Part shown: one piece after another, positions 1 through 6,364 of the stretch
How positions within the stretch are numbered: position 1 is the stretch's first letter
Layout: each line of letters opens with the position of its first letter
Assembly: GCA_002687025.1 (NCBI GenBank)
Contig: NYZG01000409.1
Location: 1 to 9,679, forward strand
DNA length: 9,679 nt
Origin: Candidatus Poribacteria bacterium
GTDB taxonomy: Bacteria; Poribacteria; WGA-4E; GCA-2687025
Direction of reading: 5' to 3'
Notes under the pieces: generated by a model
Seen by the model: the letters and a program-made list of their open reading frames with translations, nothing else
What the model was told of the DNA's origin: nothing
Databases searched by the model: none
Translations under genes and position numbers: made by a program

Positions 1-1014
1 CTCCGCGATTTGGATGGCGTTGAGCGCCGCTCCCTTGCGGAGATTGTCCGCGACGACCCACATATTCAACGCGTTGTCCGTCGATCGGTCTTCCCGAATC
101 CGACCCACGAACGTGTCATCTTTCCCGGCCGCGTGAATGGCCAGCGGATACTCCGACTTGGACGGATTGTCGATCACCGTGACGCCGGGAGCCTTCGCGA
201 GGATCTCCCGCGCCTGCTGCGGGGTGATCTTGATCTCCGTCTCGATATTGATCGACTCGGAGTGCCCCACGAGCACAGGCACGCGCACGGTCGTCGCCGT
301 GACGCGCACGCTGTCGTCCTCCATGATCTTCACGGTCTCGGCGATCATCTTCGCCTCTTCGTCGCTGTAGCCGTCCTCGTCGAACGGGTCGGAGCCGACG
401 CCGTGAGAGATTTGCGGCAGACAGTTGAACGCGATGGGGTGCACGAACTTCTCGCTGTCGTGCGGCTCCTCGCCGTCGAGGACGGCGCGAATCTGCTTGT
501 TGGCTTCCTCCATCGCCGTCACGCCCGCGCCCGCGATGCCTTGATACGTCGAGACGACGACGCGCTTGATCCGCGCCACGTCGTGGATCGGCTTCAGCGC
601 CACGACCATCTGGATCGTCGAGCAGTTCGGGTTCGCGATGATGCCCTTGTGCCCCAACGCCGCGTGCGGGTTCACCTCGGGAACCACGAGCGGCACGTCC
701 TCGTCCATGCGGAACGCCGACGTGTTGTCGATGCAGACCGCCCCGGCCTTGACCGCGATCGGCAAGAAATGCTCGCTGAGGCCGCCGCCGGCGGAAGACA
801 GCACGTAGTCGACGCCACCGAAGGAGTCCTCGGTGAGTTCCTCGACTTTGACGGGCTTGCCACGGAATGTGAGCTCTTTGCCGGCGGAGCGCGAGGACGC
901 AAGAAGTTTCAGCGACGCTACGGGGAAGTCCCTCTCCTCGAGGATGGACCGCATTACCCCGCCGACCGCTCCCGTCGCCCCGATGATCGCTACGCTGTGC
1001 CCACTACCGGCCAT
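1..1014 (-). CDS. asd: Aspartate-semialdehyde dehydrogenase (3' end cut off by window edge)
   Basis: The enzyme reduces 4-aspartyl phosphate to aspartate semialdehyde with NADPH in the cytoplasm, the branch point toward lysine/diaminopimelate, threonine and methionine. The visible 338 codons read from ATG at 1014 to the left edge without a stop; the family is usually about 330-370 residues, so only a few residues should be missing. Seen motifs are the nucleotide-binding GATGAVG at residues 12-18, the catalytic cysteine in NPNCST (Cys131), the YQGIAGAG segment carrying the conserved active-site glutamine, and GHSES with the catalytic histidine (His251). The start is preceded by GGGAGATGAGG, a good ribosome binding site, a few bases upstream. 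It is separated from the RibD-like gene by 101 nt that contain a hairpin, so it may have its own promoter or be the last visible gene of that operon. Identification is firm. Confidence 0.96.
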   Translation of the reverse strand, partial: MAGSGHSVAIIGATGAVGGVMRSILEERDFPVASLKLLASSRSAGKELTFRGKPVKVEELTEDSFGGVDYVLSSAGGGLSEHFLPIAVKAGAVCIDNTSAFRMDEDVPLVVPEVNPHAALGHKGIIANPNCSTIQMVVALKPIHDVARIKRVVVSTYQGIAGAGVTAMEEANKQIRAVLDGEEPHDSEKFVHPIAFNCLPQISHGVGSDPFDEDGYSDEEAKMIAETVKIMEDDSVRVTATTVRVPVLVGHSESINIETEIKITPQQAREILAKAPGVTVIDNPSKSEYPLAIHAAGKDDTFVGRIREDRSTDNALNMWVVADNLRKGAALNAIQIAE

Positions 1015-1091
1015 TTCGCCTCATCTCCCGCACTTGGTTCCTGCATTTGTAGCTGCGGTTTCGCGCCGTTCGGGAAACCGTTGTGTATGAT

Positions 1092-1120
1092 GCTAGCACG
1101 CGCGATTCCGCACGGCTAGC
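1092..1120 (-). terminator. Hairpin at the end of the RibD-like gene, possible (non-canonical) terminator
   Basis: In the transcribed minus-strand orientation the two GCTAGC arms pair, then CG, a U-G wobble and GCG pair, giving about 12 base pairs with one bulged base and a GAAU loop. The stop codon TAG of the RibD-like gene lies in the first arm. No U-rich tract follows (next bases are ATCATACACA), so it is not a classical Rho-independent terminator. It could stabilise the 3' end of the upstream message or partly separate it from asd. The pairing is seen directly; the function is inference. Confidence 0.3.
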
Positions 1121-1811
1121 GGAGCGAGACGCGGTAGTGCAGGTACGTCTCGCCCTCTTCTACACGCAGGGCTCGGAGTTCCAACGGCACGATGTCAGAG
1201 AAGTTCAACCCGTCGCCGCCGATCGGCGATGCAACGCCGCGGCCGCCTATGAGCCACGGCGAAATCGTGACGTACGCCTCGTGGATCAAACCCGCGTCGA
1301 GAAAGGCGGAATTCAGTTCGCCCCCGCCCTCCAGCAGTATCTTCCGAGCGCCGTGCGTCGTGGCGAGGGTGTCCACGATCTGCGCGGGCGAGACGCGCGT
1401 CGCATGGTCTCCCCGATGCAGCTCCGACACCTCGGCGAGGGCGCGCACGCGCGCGGGGTCGGCGTCTCGCCCGACGAACGTCAGCGCGGGCGACTCGTGA
1501 CCGTGGAACATGCGCGCGGTTGGCGGCACGGTTGCGCGACCGCTTACCACCGCGCGTATCGGCGTCTCCCACCGGCCGGCGTCGAGCCTTCGACGGCGCG
1601 TTTCCGCGGGCAAGGGGTAGGCGGGATCGTCGTTGATGATGGTGGCGGCGCCGACCACCACTGCGTCGCTTTCTCCCCGGAGTCGGCGGAGCAGCGCCTT
1701 GTCGGACGGGCCGGTGAATCGCGGCCCCGCGTCGTCACGCGTGGTGATCTTCCCGTCGGCGCTCATCGCGACGACCATCGTCACTGCCGGCGCGTCTTCG
1801 CTCCGGCTCAT
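1116..1811 (-). CDS. RibD C-terminal domain-type pyrimidine reductase, stand-alone
   Basis: A 231-residue protein that is essentially one RibD C-terminal (dihydrofolate-reductase-like) domain. That family reduces the ribose of 5-amino-6-(ribosylamino)uracil phosphate, or the 2,5-diamino pyrimidinone equivalent, with NAD(P)H during riboflavin synthesis. Visible family motifs are SADGKI (residues 17-22), DAVVVGAATIINDDP (49-63), EGGGELN (161-167) and a following PWLIGGRG. No N-terminal cytidine-deaminase domain (HAE...PCxxC zinc site) is present, so it is not a full bifunctional RibD. Many such stand-alone proteins are annotated only as dihydrofolate reductase family or riboflavin-specific reductases, so the exact substrate is unproven. 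I chose the ATG at 1811 because it overlaps the upstream stop as ATGA; an in-frame ATG at 1835 would add eight residues. It is the last gene of the CPBP-rlmB-unknown-reductase run. Confidence 0.88.
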   Translation of the reverse strand: MSRSEDAPAVTMVVAMSADGKITTRDDAGPRFTGPSDKALLRRLRGESDAVVVGAATIINDDPAYPLPAETRRRRLDAGRWETPIRAVVSGRATVPPTARMFHGHESPALTFVGRDADPARVRALAEVSELHRGDHATRVSPAQIVDTLATTHGARKILLEGGGELNSAFLDAGLIHEAYVTISPWLIGGRGVASPIGGDGLNFSDIVPLELRALRVEEGETYLHYRVSLR

Positions 1812-2206
1812 GGCTCGGGTGTCTCCCACACGCATCGCAGGGCGTCTCCAACGGCGATCATGCTGTACAGCGTGAGGACGGGCCGCTCGTCGCCGTCGCG
1901 ATAGACGAGTATCTCCTCGCCGCCCGGCTCGTTGAGCTGGCGCTTGATGAGGGCCTCCATCACCACCAGCGGCATCGGGTGGCGGCGAATCACGGTCGCG
2001 TCGTCGTCATCCAGCCAGGCGTACTCCATCTCGCGCTCGCCGATGCGACGCGCGCGTAGTCCCAGCAGCACGCGACCATCGACCTGCCAGCGGAACACGA
2101 ACACGCCCTCGTCGGCGTCTCCCAGCAGCGCGGACAGTTGGTCGCCCAGGGTGCTGAGCCCGTCCACCGGAGCGGGTCGCGAGAGGAGTCGTTCCGCGCG
2201 GCTCAT
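1808..2206 (-). CDS. Conserved-looking small protein of unknown function, coupled to rlmB
   Basis: A 132-residue, soluble, acidic-to-neutral protein that I do not recognise. It has no signal peptide, no membrane segment and no cysteine pair or obvious metal site; a run of acidic residues (LDDDDAT) lies in the middle, and the C-terminal half alternates short hydrophobic strands (ILVYR, VLTLYSMI, ALRCVWE) that suggest a small alpha/beta fold. The ATG at 2206 overlaps the rlmB stop as ATGA, and its own TGA overlaps the ATG of the RibD-like reductase in the same way, so its translation is probably coupled on both sides. There is no separate strong ribosome binding site, which fits coupling. A longer open frame extends upstream but runs inside rlmB in another frame and is not part of the gene. 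Confidence 0.8.
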   Translation of the reverse strand: MSRAERLLSRPAPVDGLSTLGDQLSALLGDADEGVFVFRWQVDGRVLLGLRARRIGEREMEYAWLDDDDATVIRRHPMPLVVMEALIKRQLNEPGGEEILVYRDGDERPVLTLYSMIAVGDALRCVWETPEP

Positions 2207-2979
2207 GGCGTCGCCGGGGCGCCCGGGTTGGGGGCGGCATCCTGGGACTTGGGCCGTCGGGTTTCGAAGAGGACGATGCCGGCGGCGACGGACGCGTTCA
2301 GCGAACTGACGGAGCCATGCATGGGGATGTGTACCAGCGCGTCGCACCGCTCCGCCACGAGCCTGCCAATGCCGCTGTCCTCGGCGCCGATGACGATGCC
2401 TGTCTTCCGACTGAACGCATAGCCCGAGTATGGGACGGATCGCTCGTCTTCCGGGTCGGTGGCTCCGACGACCCACAGTCCATCTTCCTGAAGCGACTGC
2501 ACCACACGCCCCACGTTCGGGACCGTGACGACGGGGATGTGCTCCGTGGCTCCCGCCGACGCCTTGACCGCCGTCTGCGTGACGGCCGCGGCCCGTCTGG
2601 CGGGGATCACCACTGCCATCGCCCCGGCTGCCTCCGCGGTCCTGACGATCGCGCCGAGATTGTGGGGGTCCTGAATGTGATCGAGCACGACGACAAGCGC
2701 GTCGTCGGCGGCCCGCACACGGTTGCGCAGTTCATCGAGCGTGGGGACGGGGCCGTCGGCCACGTCGGCGATGACGCCCTGATGCGTCTCGGTCTCGGCC
2801 ATCTCTTCCAACCGACGGCGATCGACGAAGTCGTACCGTACCTTCCCCTCCCGTGCGAGGCGCAGGATTGGGTCGATCGTGCTCCGCTTCGAGCCTTCCG
2901 CGATGAGGATACGCTGGACTCGTCGCGGGTCCGACCGCAGCGCTTCCATGACGGGGTTGCGTCCGACTATGCGGCGCAT
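2203..2979 (-). CDS. rlmB: 23S rRNA 2'-O-ribose methyltransferase, RlmB/TrmH (SpoU) family
   Basis: A 258-residue SAM-dependent RNA 2'-O-methyltransferase of the SpoU class; RlmB in E. coli methylates a guanosine in the peptidyl-transferase region of 23S rRNA. Residues 1 to about 80 form the L30e-like RNA-binding domain typical of the family (start MRRIVGRNPV, then ETHQGVIA). The trefoil-knot catalytic domain follows, with motif 1 NLGAIVRTAEAAG (107-119), motif 2 VIGAEDSGI (196-204) and motif 3 IPMHGSVSSLNASVAAGI (218-235). Length is normal for the family. The ATG at 2979 follows the CPBP gene stop by 10 nt, with GAGGGAG overlapping that stop as ribosome binding site. A longer upstream reading of the same frame overlaps the CPBP gene and is rejected. 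The precise target nucleotide cannot be told from sequence alone. Confidence 0.94.
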   Translation of the reverse strand: MRRIVGRNPVMEALRSDPRRVQRILIAEGSKRSTIDPILRLAREGKVRYDFVDRRRLEEMAETETHQGVIADVADGPVPTLDELRNRVRAADDALVVVLDHIQDPHNLGAIVRTAEAAGAMAVVIPARRAAAVTQTAVKASAGATEHIPVVTVPNVGRVVQSLQEDGLWVVGATDPEDERSVPYSGYAFSRKTGIVIGAEDSGIGRLVAERCDALVHIPMHGSVSSLNASVAAGIVLFETRRPKSQDAAPNPGAPATP

Positions 2980-2989
2980 CGTAGCTCCC

Positions 2990-3754
2990 TCACTGTATCC
3001 ACTCGCGCAGGACGATGCTCGTGTCCAGCGCGCCCGCGACGCCCCAATGGACGAGCCAGCCGTACAGGAACGACCTCGACCGCCACGCAATCCACCCGAG
3101 GAATAGCCCCGCGGGAATCGCGCCCAGCGTCTCCGGCATCGGCTTGCCGAAGTGCAGCAGCGCGAACGGAATCGTCTGCATCCAGATCGCCCCCGAGCCG
3201 AAATCCACAGTGAGCCCTCGCAGCATCCATCCCCGGAAGAAGAACTCCCACGCCAGGAAGTACAACCCGTACATCGCCTGGTAGACGATGAAGAGACGCA
3301 CGTCCGTGCGCGCGAGGTCGCACAGGGGGTACTTGCGCGCGAATTCCGGCGCGAACCCGACGCCGATCGCCACGACGACCATCGCGCCGAACGCGATCGC
3401 GAGCGGCCGCGCGGCCGCGCGGTCTCCCCAGCCTCCGCCGAGGTCACGCCATCTCCTGCCGACGAGGACGCGCGAGGTCAGTAACGGCAGGGCGAGTAGC
3501 ATGACGCCCGCGCCGACGTACCACCAGACGAAAGAGTAGAACTCGAAGTAGGGGTGTCCGCGCGACTCGGCAAAGAAGCGTCGGAAGGGCCGCGGCTTCA
3601 TCAGGTACGCGTGCAAGGTAAGGAACGCCGGAGTCATCAGGAGGACGTAGAGGGACTCCGCCGAGAGACCCCCTCGCAGGTCGTCCCGAAAGCGCGCCCA
3701 GAGACGTGTGACCCCGCCCGAACCGTCGACATGACCCTCGCGTTGCTCAACCAT
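2990..3754 (-). CDS. CPBP family intramembrane metalloprotease
   Basis: A 254-residue multi-pass membrane protein of the CPBP (CAAX protease and bacteriocin-processing) family, glutamate-type intramembrane proteases. Several hydrophobic segments are visible (about residues 35-53, 74-94, 115-135, 150-172, 190-200, 208-222). The active-site motifs are present: EFFFRG with Glu170 and Arg174 (a variant of the usual EExxxR, the second Glu being Phe), FALLH with His201, and HWGVAGALD with His236 and a final Asp. The start at ATG 3754 is preferred over the ATG at 3826, because the 24 residues between them are encoded by the inverted repeat and DUF559 relic and are probably not protein. The ribosome binding site is weak. 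It is the first gene of the rlmB block; substrates of such proteases are rarely known, and nothing nearby names one. Confidence 0.87.
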   Translation of the reverse strand: MVEQREGHVDGSGGVTRLWARFRDDLRGGLSAESLYVLLMTPAFLTLHAYLMKPRPFRRFFAESRGHPYFEFYSFVWWYVGAGVMLLALPLLTSRVLVGRRWRDLGGGWGDRAAARPLAIAFGAMVVVAIGVGFAPEFARKYPLCDLARTDVRLFIVYQAMYGLYFLAWEFFFRGWMLRGLTVDFGSGAIWMQTIPFALLHFGKPMPETLGAIPAGLFLGWIAWRSRSFLYGWLVHWGVAGALDTSIVLREWIQ

Positions 3755-3953
3755 CACTGCCGCTCGCCTGTGAAACAAGCGAATGCCTTCCCCTGGCAGG
3801 GGAAGATTGAGATGGGGTCCGTCCATCGGGCCGCCCGCTCAGCACACGACGTATCTCCTCCGCGACCACATCCGGTCGGCGCAACACGTCGTGGTTCCAA
3901 GACCTGCGGACACGGTACCCACGATCCGCAAGCCGCCGTGTGTGTTCCCGACG
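3747..3953 (-). pseudogene. Relic of a DUF559 (endonuclease-like) gene, C-terminal part only
   Basis: The frame read from 3953 down to the TGA at 3747 begins right after a TAG codon and has no credible start. Its first 40 codons (3953-3834) include LADRGYRVRRSWNHDVLRRP followed by an EEIRRVL helix, the signature tail of DUF559 proteins, in which a GYRVLRFWNNDVL-like stretch follows the VSR/PD-(D/E)XK-like core. That core, with the acidic catalytic residues, is missing, so no nuclease activity is expected. After residue 40 the frame runs into the inverted repeat and gives low-complexity sequence. The relic starts 6 nt after the Ycf48-like gene stop and is in that gene's frame, separated by TAG-CTG-TAG. 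The family assignment is from pattern memory; the truncation is seen directly. Confidence 0.66.
3787..3805. repeat. Perfect 9+1+9 nt inverted repeat (likely dispersed intergenic palindrome)
   Basis: CTTCCCCTG and its exact complement CAGGGGAAG flank a single central G, so as RNA it would fold with about 7 pairs around a 5-base loop. On the minus strand it is preceded by CCCCATCTCAATC. This composition (a C-rich lead, then a G/C-rich palindrome translating as NLPLPGEG in one frame) resembles dispersed intergenic repeats seen in many high-GC genomes, often beside DUF559 genes. It lies between the DUF559 tail and the CPBP start. Only one copy occurs in this window, so dispersal is inference. Confidence 0.6.
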
Positions 3954-3959
3954 CTACAG

Positions 3960-4985
3960 CTAATTGCCCGCGATGCCCGTCGGGGCGCTTTGTAGGATGA
4001 CGCCCCACGCGCCGACCACGTGCGCGGCCCCGGAAGGCGTCACCGCGACGGCGTTCAGGTTGTGGTTCACGCTCGAATCCTCGGCGGGCCACGTCTCGCC
4101 GCCGTCGGTCGTGTGGAGGATGACCCCGCCGTCGCCGACCGCCCAGGCCTGCTTGCCATCGGCGGCGAAGGTGATGTCCATGAGGTTGTACCAGAAGTCC
4201 TCGGCGCCGTTTTCTATGCGCTCCCAATACTCGCCGGCATCCGTGGTGTGGAGCAGCGTCGCCTCGGCGCCCACGGCCCATGCCTCCGTCTCGGACAGGC
4301 ACGTCATGCCGAAGATGTTCTCACCGGCGTCGAAGTCCACGCCGTCGGGCTCAGCCCATGTCTTGCCGCCGTCCTCGCTGCGCACGTAGGTGCCCGACGA
4401 GCCTACGATCCAGCCGATGTCTTCCGTCATGAATCCGATGGCTTCGTAAGTGGTGCGGTTGTCGCCGGCGCGCGCGCGTCGGCCTTCGGAGACGGGTTCC
4501 CACGAAATGCCGCCATCCCAAGTGCCGATCGCGGTGCGGTTGTCACCGACGATGAACCCTACGTCGGGCGAGAGGAACACGCCGTTGGTCAGCCGGTTGC
4601 GCGTCCCGACATCTGCGTAGCGCCACGTCGCGCCCGCGTCGTCGGAACCCAATACGACGCCCGAGCCCAGAATCCATATCGAGGACTCGCCCGCGATGAG
4701 CACGCGGACCAGTTGCGCGGTCTTCATTCGGTTGCGGAAGCGCTCATCGACGTCCTCGGGTGGCTCCGGCATCGCCTGTTGCGTCCATGTGTGTCCTCCG
4801 TCGGCGGTGGCCAGGATCGTGCCCTTGTCCCCAACGGCCCAGCCCGTGTCGTCGTCCAGAAAGGCTATGCCGAGTAGGTCCACTGTGGCTTCGTAGTCCT
4901 CCGCGCGGGTTATCGCCCAGTCGGCGTGAGCAAACTGGGGCAGGAACAGCGCAACCAGCAACGTGGCTCTGACGATCGACTTCAT
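3960..4985 (-). CDS. Secreted Ycf48/BNR-repeat beta-propeller protein
   Basis: A 341-residue exported protein. Residues 1-21 form a classical Sec signal peptide (MKSIVR, a hydrophobic stretch, then AHA before Asp22). The rest is built of repeats pairing a strand such as GWAVGDKGTIL with an Asp-box turn. Asp boxes are at about residues 60-67 (TADGGHTW), 114-121, 155-162, 203-210, 247-254 and 292-299 (TTDGGETW), and a final AHVVGAWGVIL strand closes the set, which suggests a six- or seven-bladed propeller like the photosystem II assembly factor Ycf48. Outside phototrophs this fold occurs in many secreted proteins of unknown role, so no photosynthetic function is implied. There is no lipobox cysteine. 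The ATG at 4985 is preceded by AGGGAGA at good spacing. It sits 59 nt after the deacetylase-like gene and may be co-transcribed with the pab block. Confidence 0.9.
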   Translation of the reverse strand: MKSIVRATLLVALFLPQFAHADWAITRAEDYEATVDLLGIAFLDDDTGWAVGDKGTILATADGGHTWTQQAMPEPPEDVDERFRNRMKTAQLVRVLIAGESSIWILGSGVVLGSDDAGATWRYADVGTRNRLTNGVFLSPDVGFIVGDNRTAIGTWDGGISWEPVSEGRRARAGDNRTTYEAIGFMTEDIGWIVGSSGTYVRSEDGGKTWAEPDGVDFDAGENIFGMTCLSETEAWAVGAEATLLHTTDAGEYWERIENGAEDFWYNLMDITFAADGKQAWAVGDGGVILHTTDGGETWPAEDSSVNHNLNAVAVTPSGAAHVVGAWGVILQSAPTGIAGN

Positions 4986-5044
4986 CGGTGGCTCTCCCTA
5001 AGCGATGGCGTCCCTGTGGTTCGACGGCCGTGCGGGCCGAAGGG

Positions 5045-6364
5045 CTAAATCGTGAGCAGGACGGAAAACTCGTTCTTGCCCGGTTCCAGGTCCATCAGGA
5101 TGAGCATGCCGTGCTCATCCACCCATCGCAACTCCAGCACGTTCTCCTCGACCACGGTGAGATGGCGATGCTCGTTCCACATGAACATCGCGTACGGCAT
5201 CGGCTTGGGCGACTCCAACGCCAGCGACAGACGGAGCTGGCTGCGGCGCCGCGCGGAACTGAACTCCGTCACGCTGGGGAGCTCGTACTCCGTCAGGAAA
5301 CGGGACGACGCCGGGGCGGTAACGTAGTTGTAGCAGTCCGTGGGGACGCTGCCGCCGTCATCGAAAGTGTACTGACCGCGCGCGTCGTAGTAGAAGAACT
5401 CGCGGCGCCCGCTCGGACGGTCCGAGTCCTCGGATGCCGCAGCCCGGTCCGCTACTTGTATCGTCGGCTCGGTCTCGGGGAAGCGCGTCCTGTATTCCTC
5501 GACCGCCTCGGTAAGCGGCGCGGACGTGAATCCGAATTCCCTCGCTGCGGCCCACACCTCGTTCATATCGACGACATCCTGCTCCGTCAGCGCGGCGCAT
5601 TCCTCAGCGTGGACCGTCTGCACAACGGCGTTCCATGCGTTGACGTCGCCGCATGCGGCCACGCGGCGCAGCTCCGCGGTCGTCGTGGCCGTATCCAGGT
5701 CGATGACGATGGGCTTGGGCGCCGGCTCCCCGATCAGTATGTCGTCTTCCGGGTCGGGCGCGACGCCGGGCTCGGGTGGCATACGCCGCCAGAAGGAGAG
5801 ATCACCCGAGTGCCGTGGGACGCCGACCACCGTGCTGGCCGGGGCTCCGCCGGAGTGCTGCCTGTCCCGGCTCACGAAGAAGTACCCGAAGGGACATCCG
5901 CGGTCCATCGCGCGCGGCGACGCCTCATTCCAGCGGTACCCCCAGAGGCCGTGGAATTCGAGGGATTCGAGGGCGTATATCAGCGCGGGGTTCTTCGCCT
6001 CGGCGCCGGCGATCGTGACGTTCGCTCCGGGCAGCGCCTCGACGAGTCGGTCGCGCTCCTGGGCTATGCGCGTGGGCAACTGCTCGCGTTCACGCACGAG
6101 GCGTTCGGCGGCCTCATCGATGTTCGCGTCCGCCGCGCTGGTGTCGGAGAGACCCCACGTCCCCGTGTTGAGGACCAGAATCACGGTGTCCGGCCTGCCC
6201 GAGCGCTCCGAGAGCCAGGACGACGCCGACCTCGCGGATCGCACATCCAGAGCCCACGTGATCGGCACGTCGGCATTGTCCGCGAGTTCCGCGGCCGCCG
6301 CCATGCCCTGGCGAATGCGTCGCAGGTCCTGCCCGGTGGCGTCGATGACGAGGCTGTGGATCAT
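5045..6364 (-). CDS. Protein of unknown function with weak polysaccharide-deacetylase-like N-terminal half
   Basis: A 439-residue cytoplasmic-looking protein without signal peptide or membrane segment. Residues 1-190 alternate strands and helices in the order seen in NodB/glycoside-deacetylase-type barrels: LVIDATG, then a helix, VPITWALDV (33-41), VILVLNTGTWG (61-71), a long charged helix, FHGLWGYRWNE (137-147), and GCPFGYFFVS followed by VVGVPRHSGDLSF (179-191). The usual metal ligands are not evident: there is no paired Asp near the first strand and no HxxxH, so a catalytic deacetylase is doubtful. A proline/acidic linker (about 195-220) leads to a C-terminal half (325-439) rich in beta strands that I do not recognise. 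The ATG at 6364 overlaps the pabC stop as ATGA, so it is translationally coupled to pabC. The fold suggestion is inference; the coding call is firm. Confidence 0.8.
   Translation of the reverse strand: MIHSLVIDATGQDLRRIRQGMAAAAELADNADVPITWALDVRSARSASSWLSERSGRPDTVILVLNTGTWGLSDTSAADANIDEAAERLVREREQLPTRIAQERDRLVEALPGANVTIAGAEAKNPALIYALESLEFHGLWGYRWNEASPRAMDRGCPFGYFFVSRDRQHSGGAPASTVVGVPRHSGDLSFWRRMPPEPGVAPDPEDDILIGEPAPKPIVIDLDTATTTAELRRVAACGDVNAWNAVVQTVHAEECAALTEQDVVDMNEVWAAAREFGFTSAPLTEAVEEYRTRFPETEPTIQVADRAAASEDSDRPSGRREFFYYDARGQYTFDDGGSVPTDCYNYVTAPASSRFLTEYELPSVTEFSSARRRSQLRLSLALESPKPMPYAMFMWNEHRHLTVVEENVLELRWVDEHGMLILMDLEPGKNEFSVLLTI

Noticed and set aside
10..1119. Plus-strand open frame of 369 codons
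   Set aside because: It is antisense to asd, is rich in Arg, Asp, His and Val as expected of a GC-rich shadow, and has no recognisable domain; asd on the other strand has all its catalytic motifs.
2203..3447. Minus-strand open frame of 414 codons containing rlmB
   Set aside because: The N-terminal 156 codons are out of frame within the CPBP gene and Arg/Ser-rich; RlmB family proteins begin at the MRRIVGRNPV start at 2979.
3755..3826. Upstream ATG extension of the CPBP gene (24 residues)
   Set aside because: These residues (including LNLPLPGEG) are translated from the inverted repeat and the DUF559 relic, and the family does not have such an extension.
3960..4985. Ycf48 homology as evidence of a phototroph
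   Set aside because: Ycf48-like/BNR propellers are widespread in secreted proteins of non-phototrophic bacteria, and no photosystem gene is present.
5025..5039. CGGCC/GGCCG hairpin between the deacetylase-like and Ycf48-like genes
   Set aside because: A 5-bp stem in GC-rich DNA without a U-tract is not distinguishable from background.
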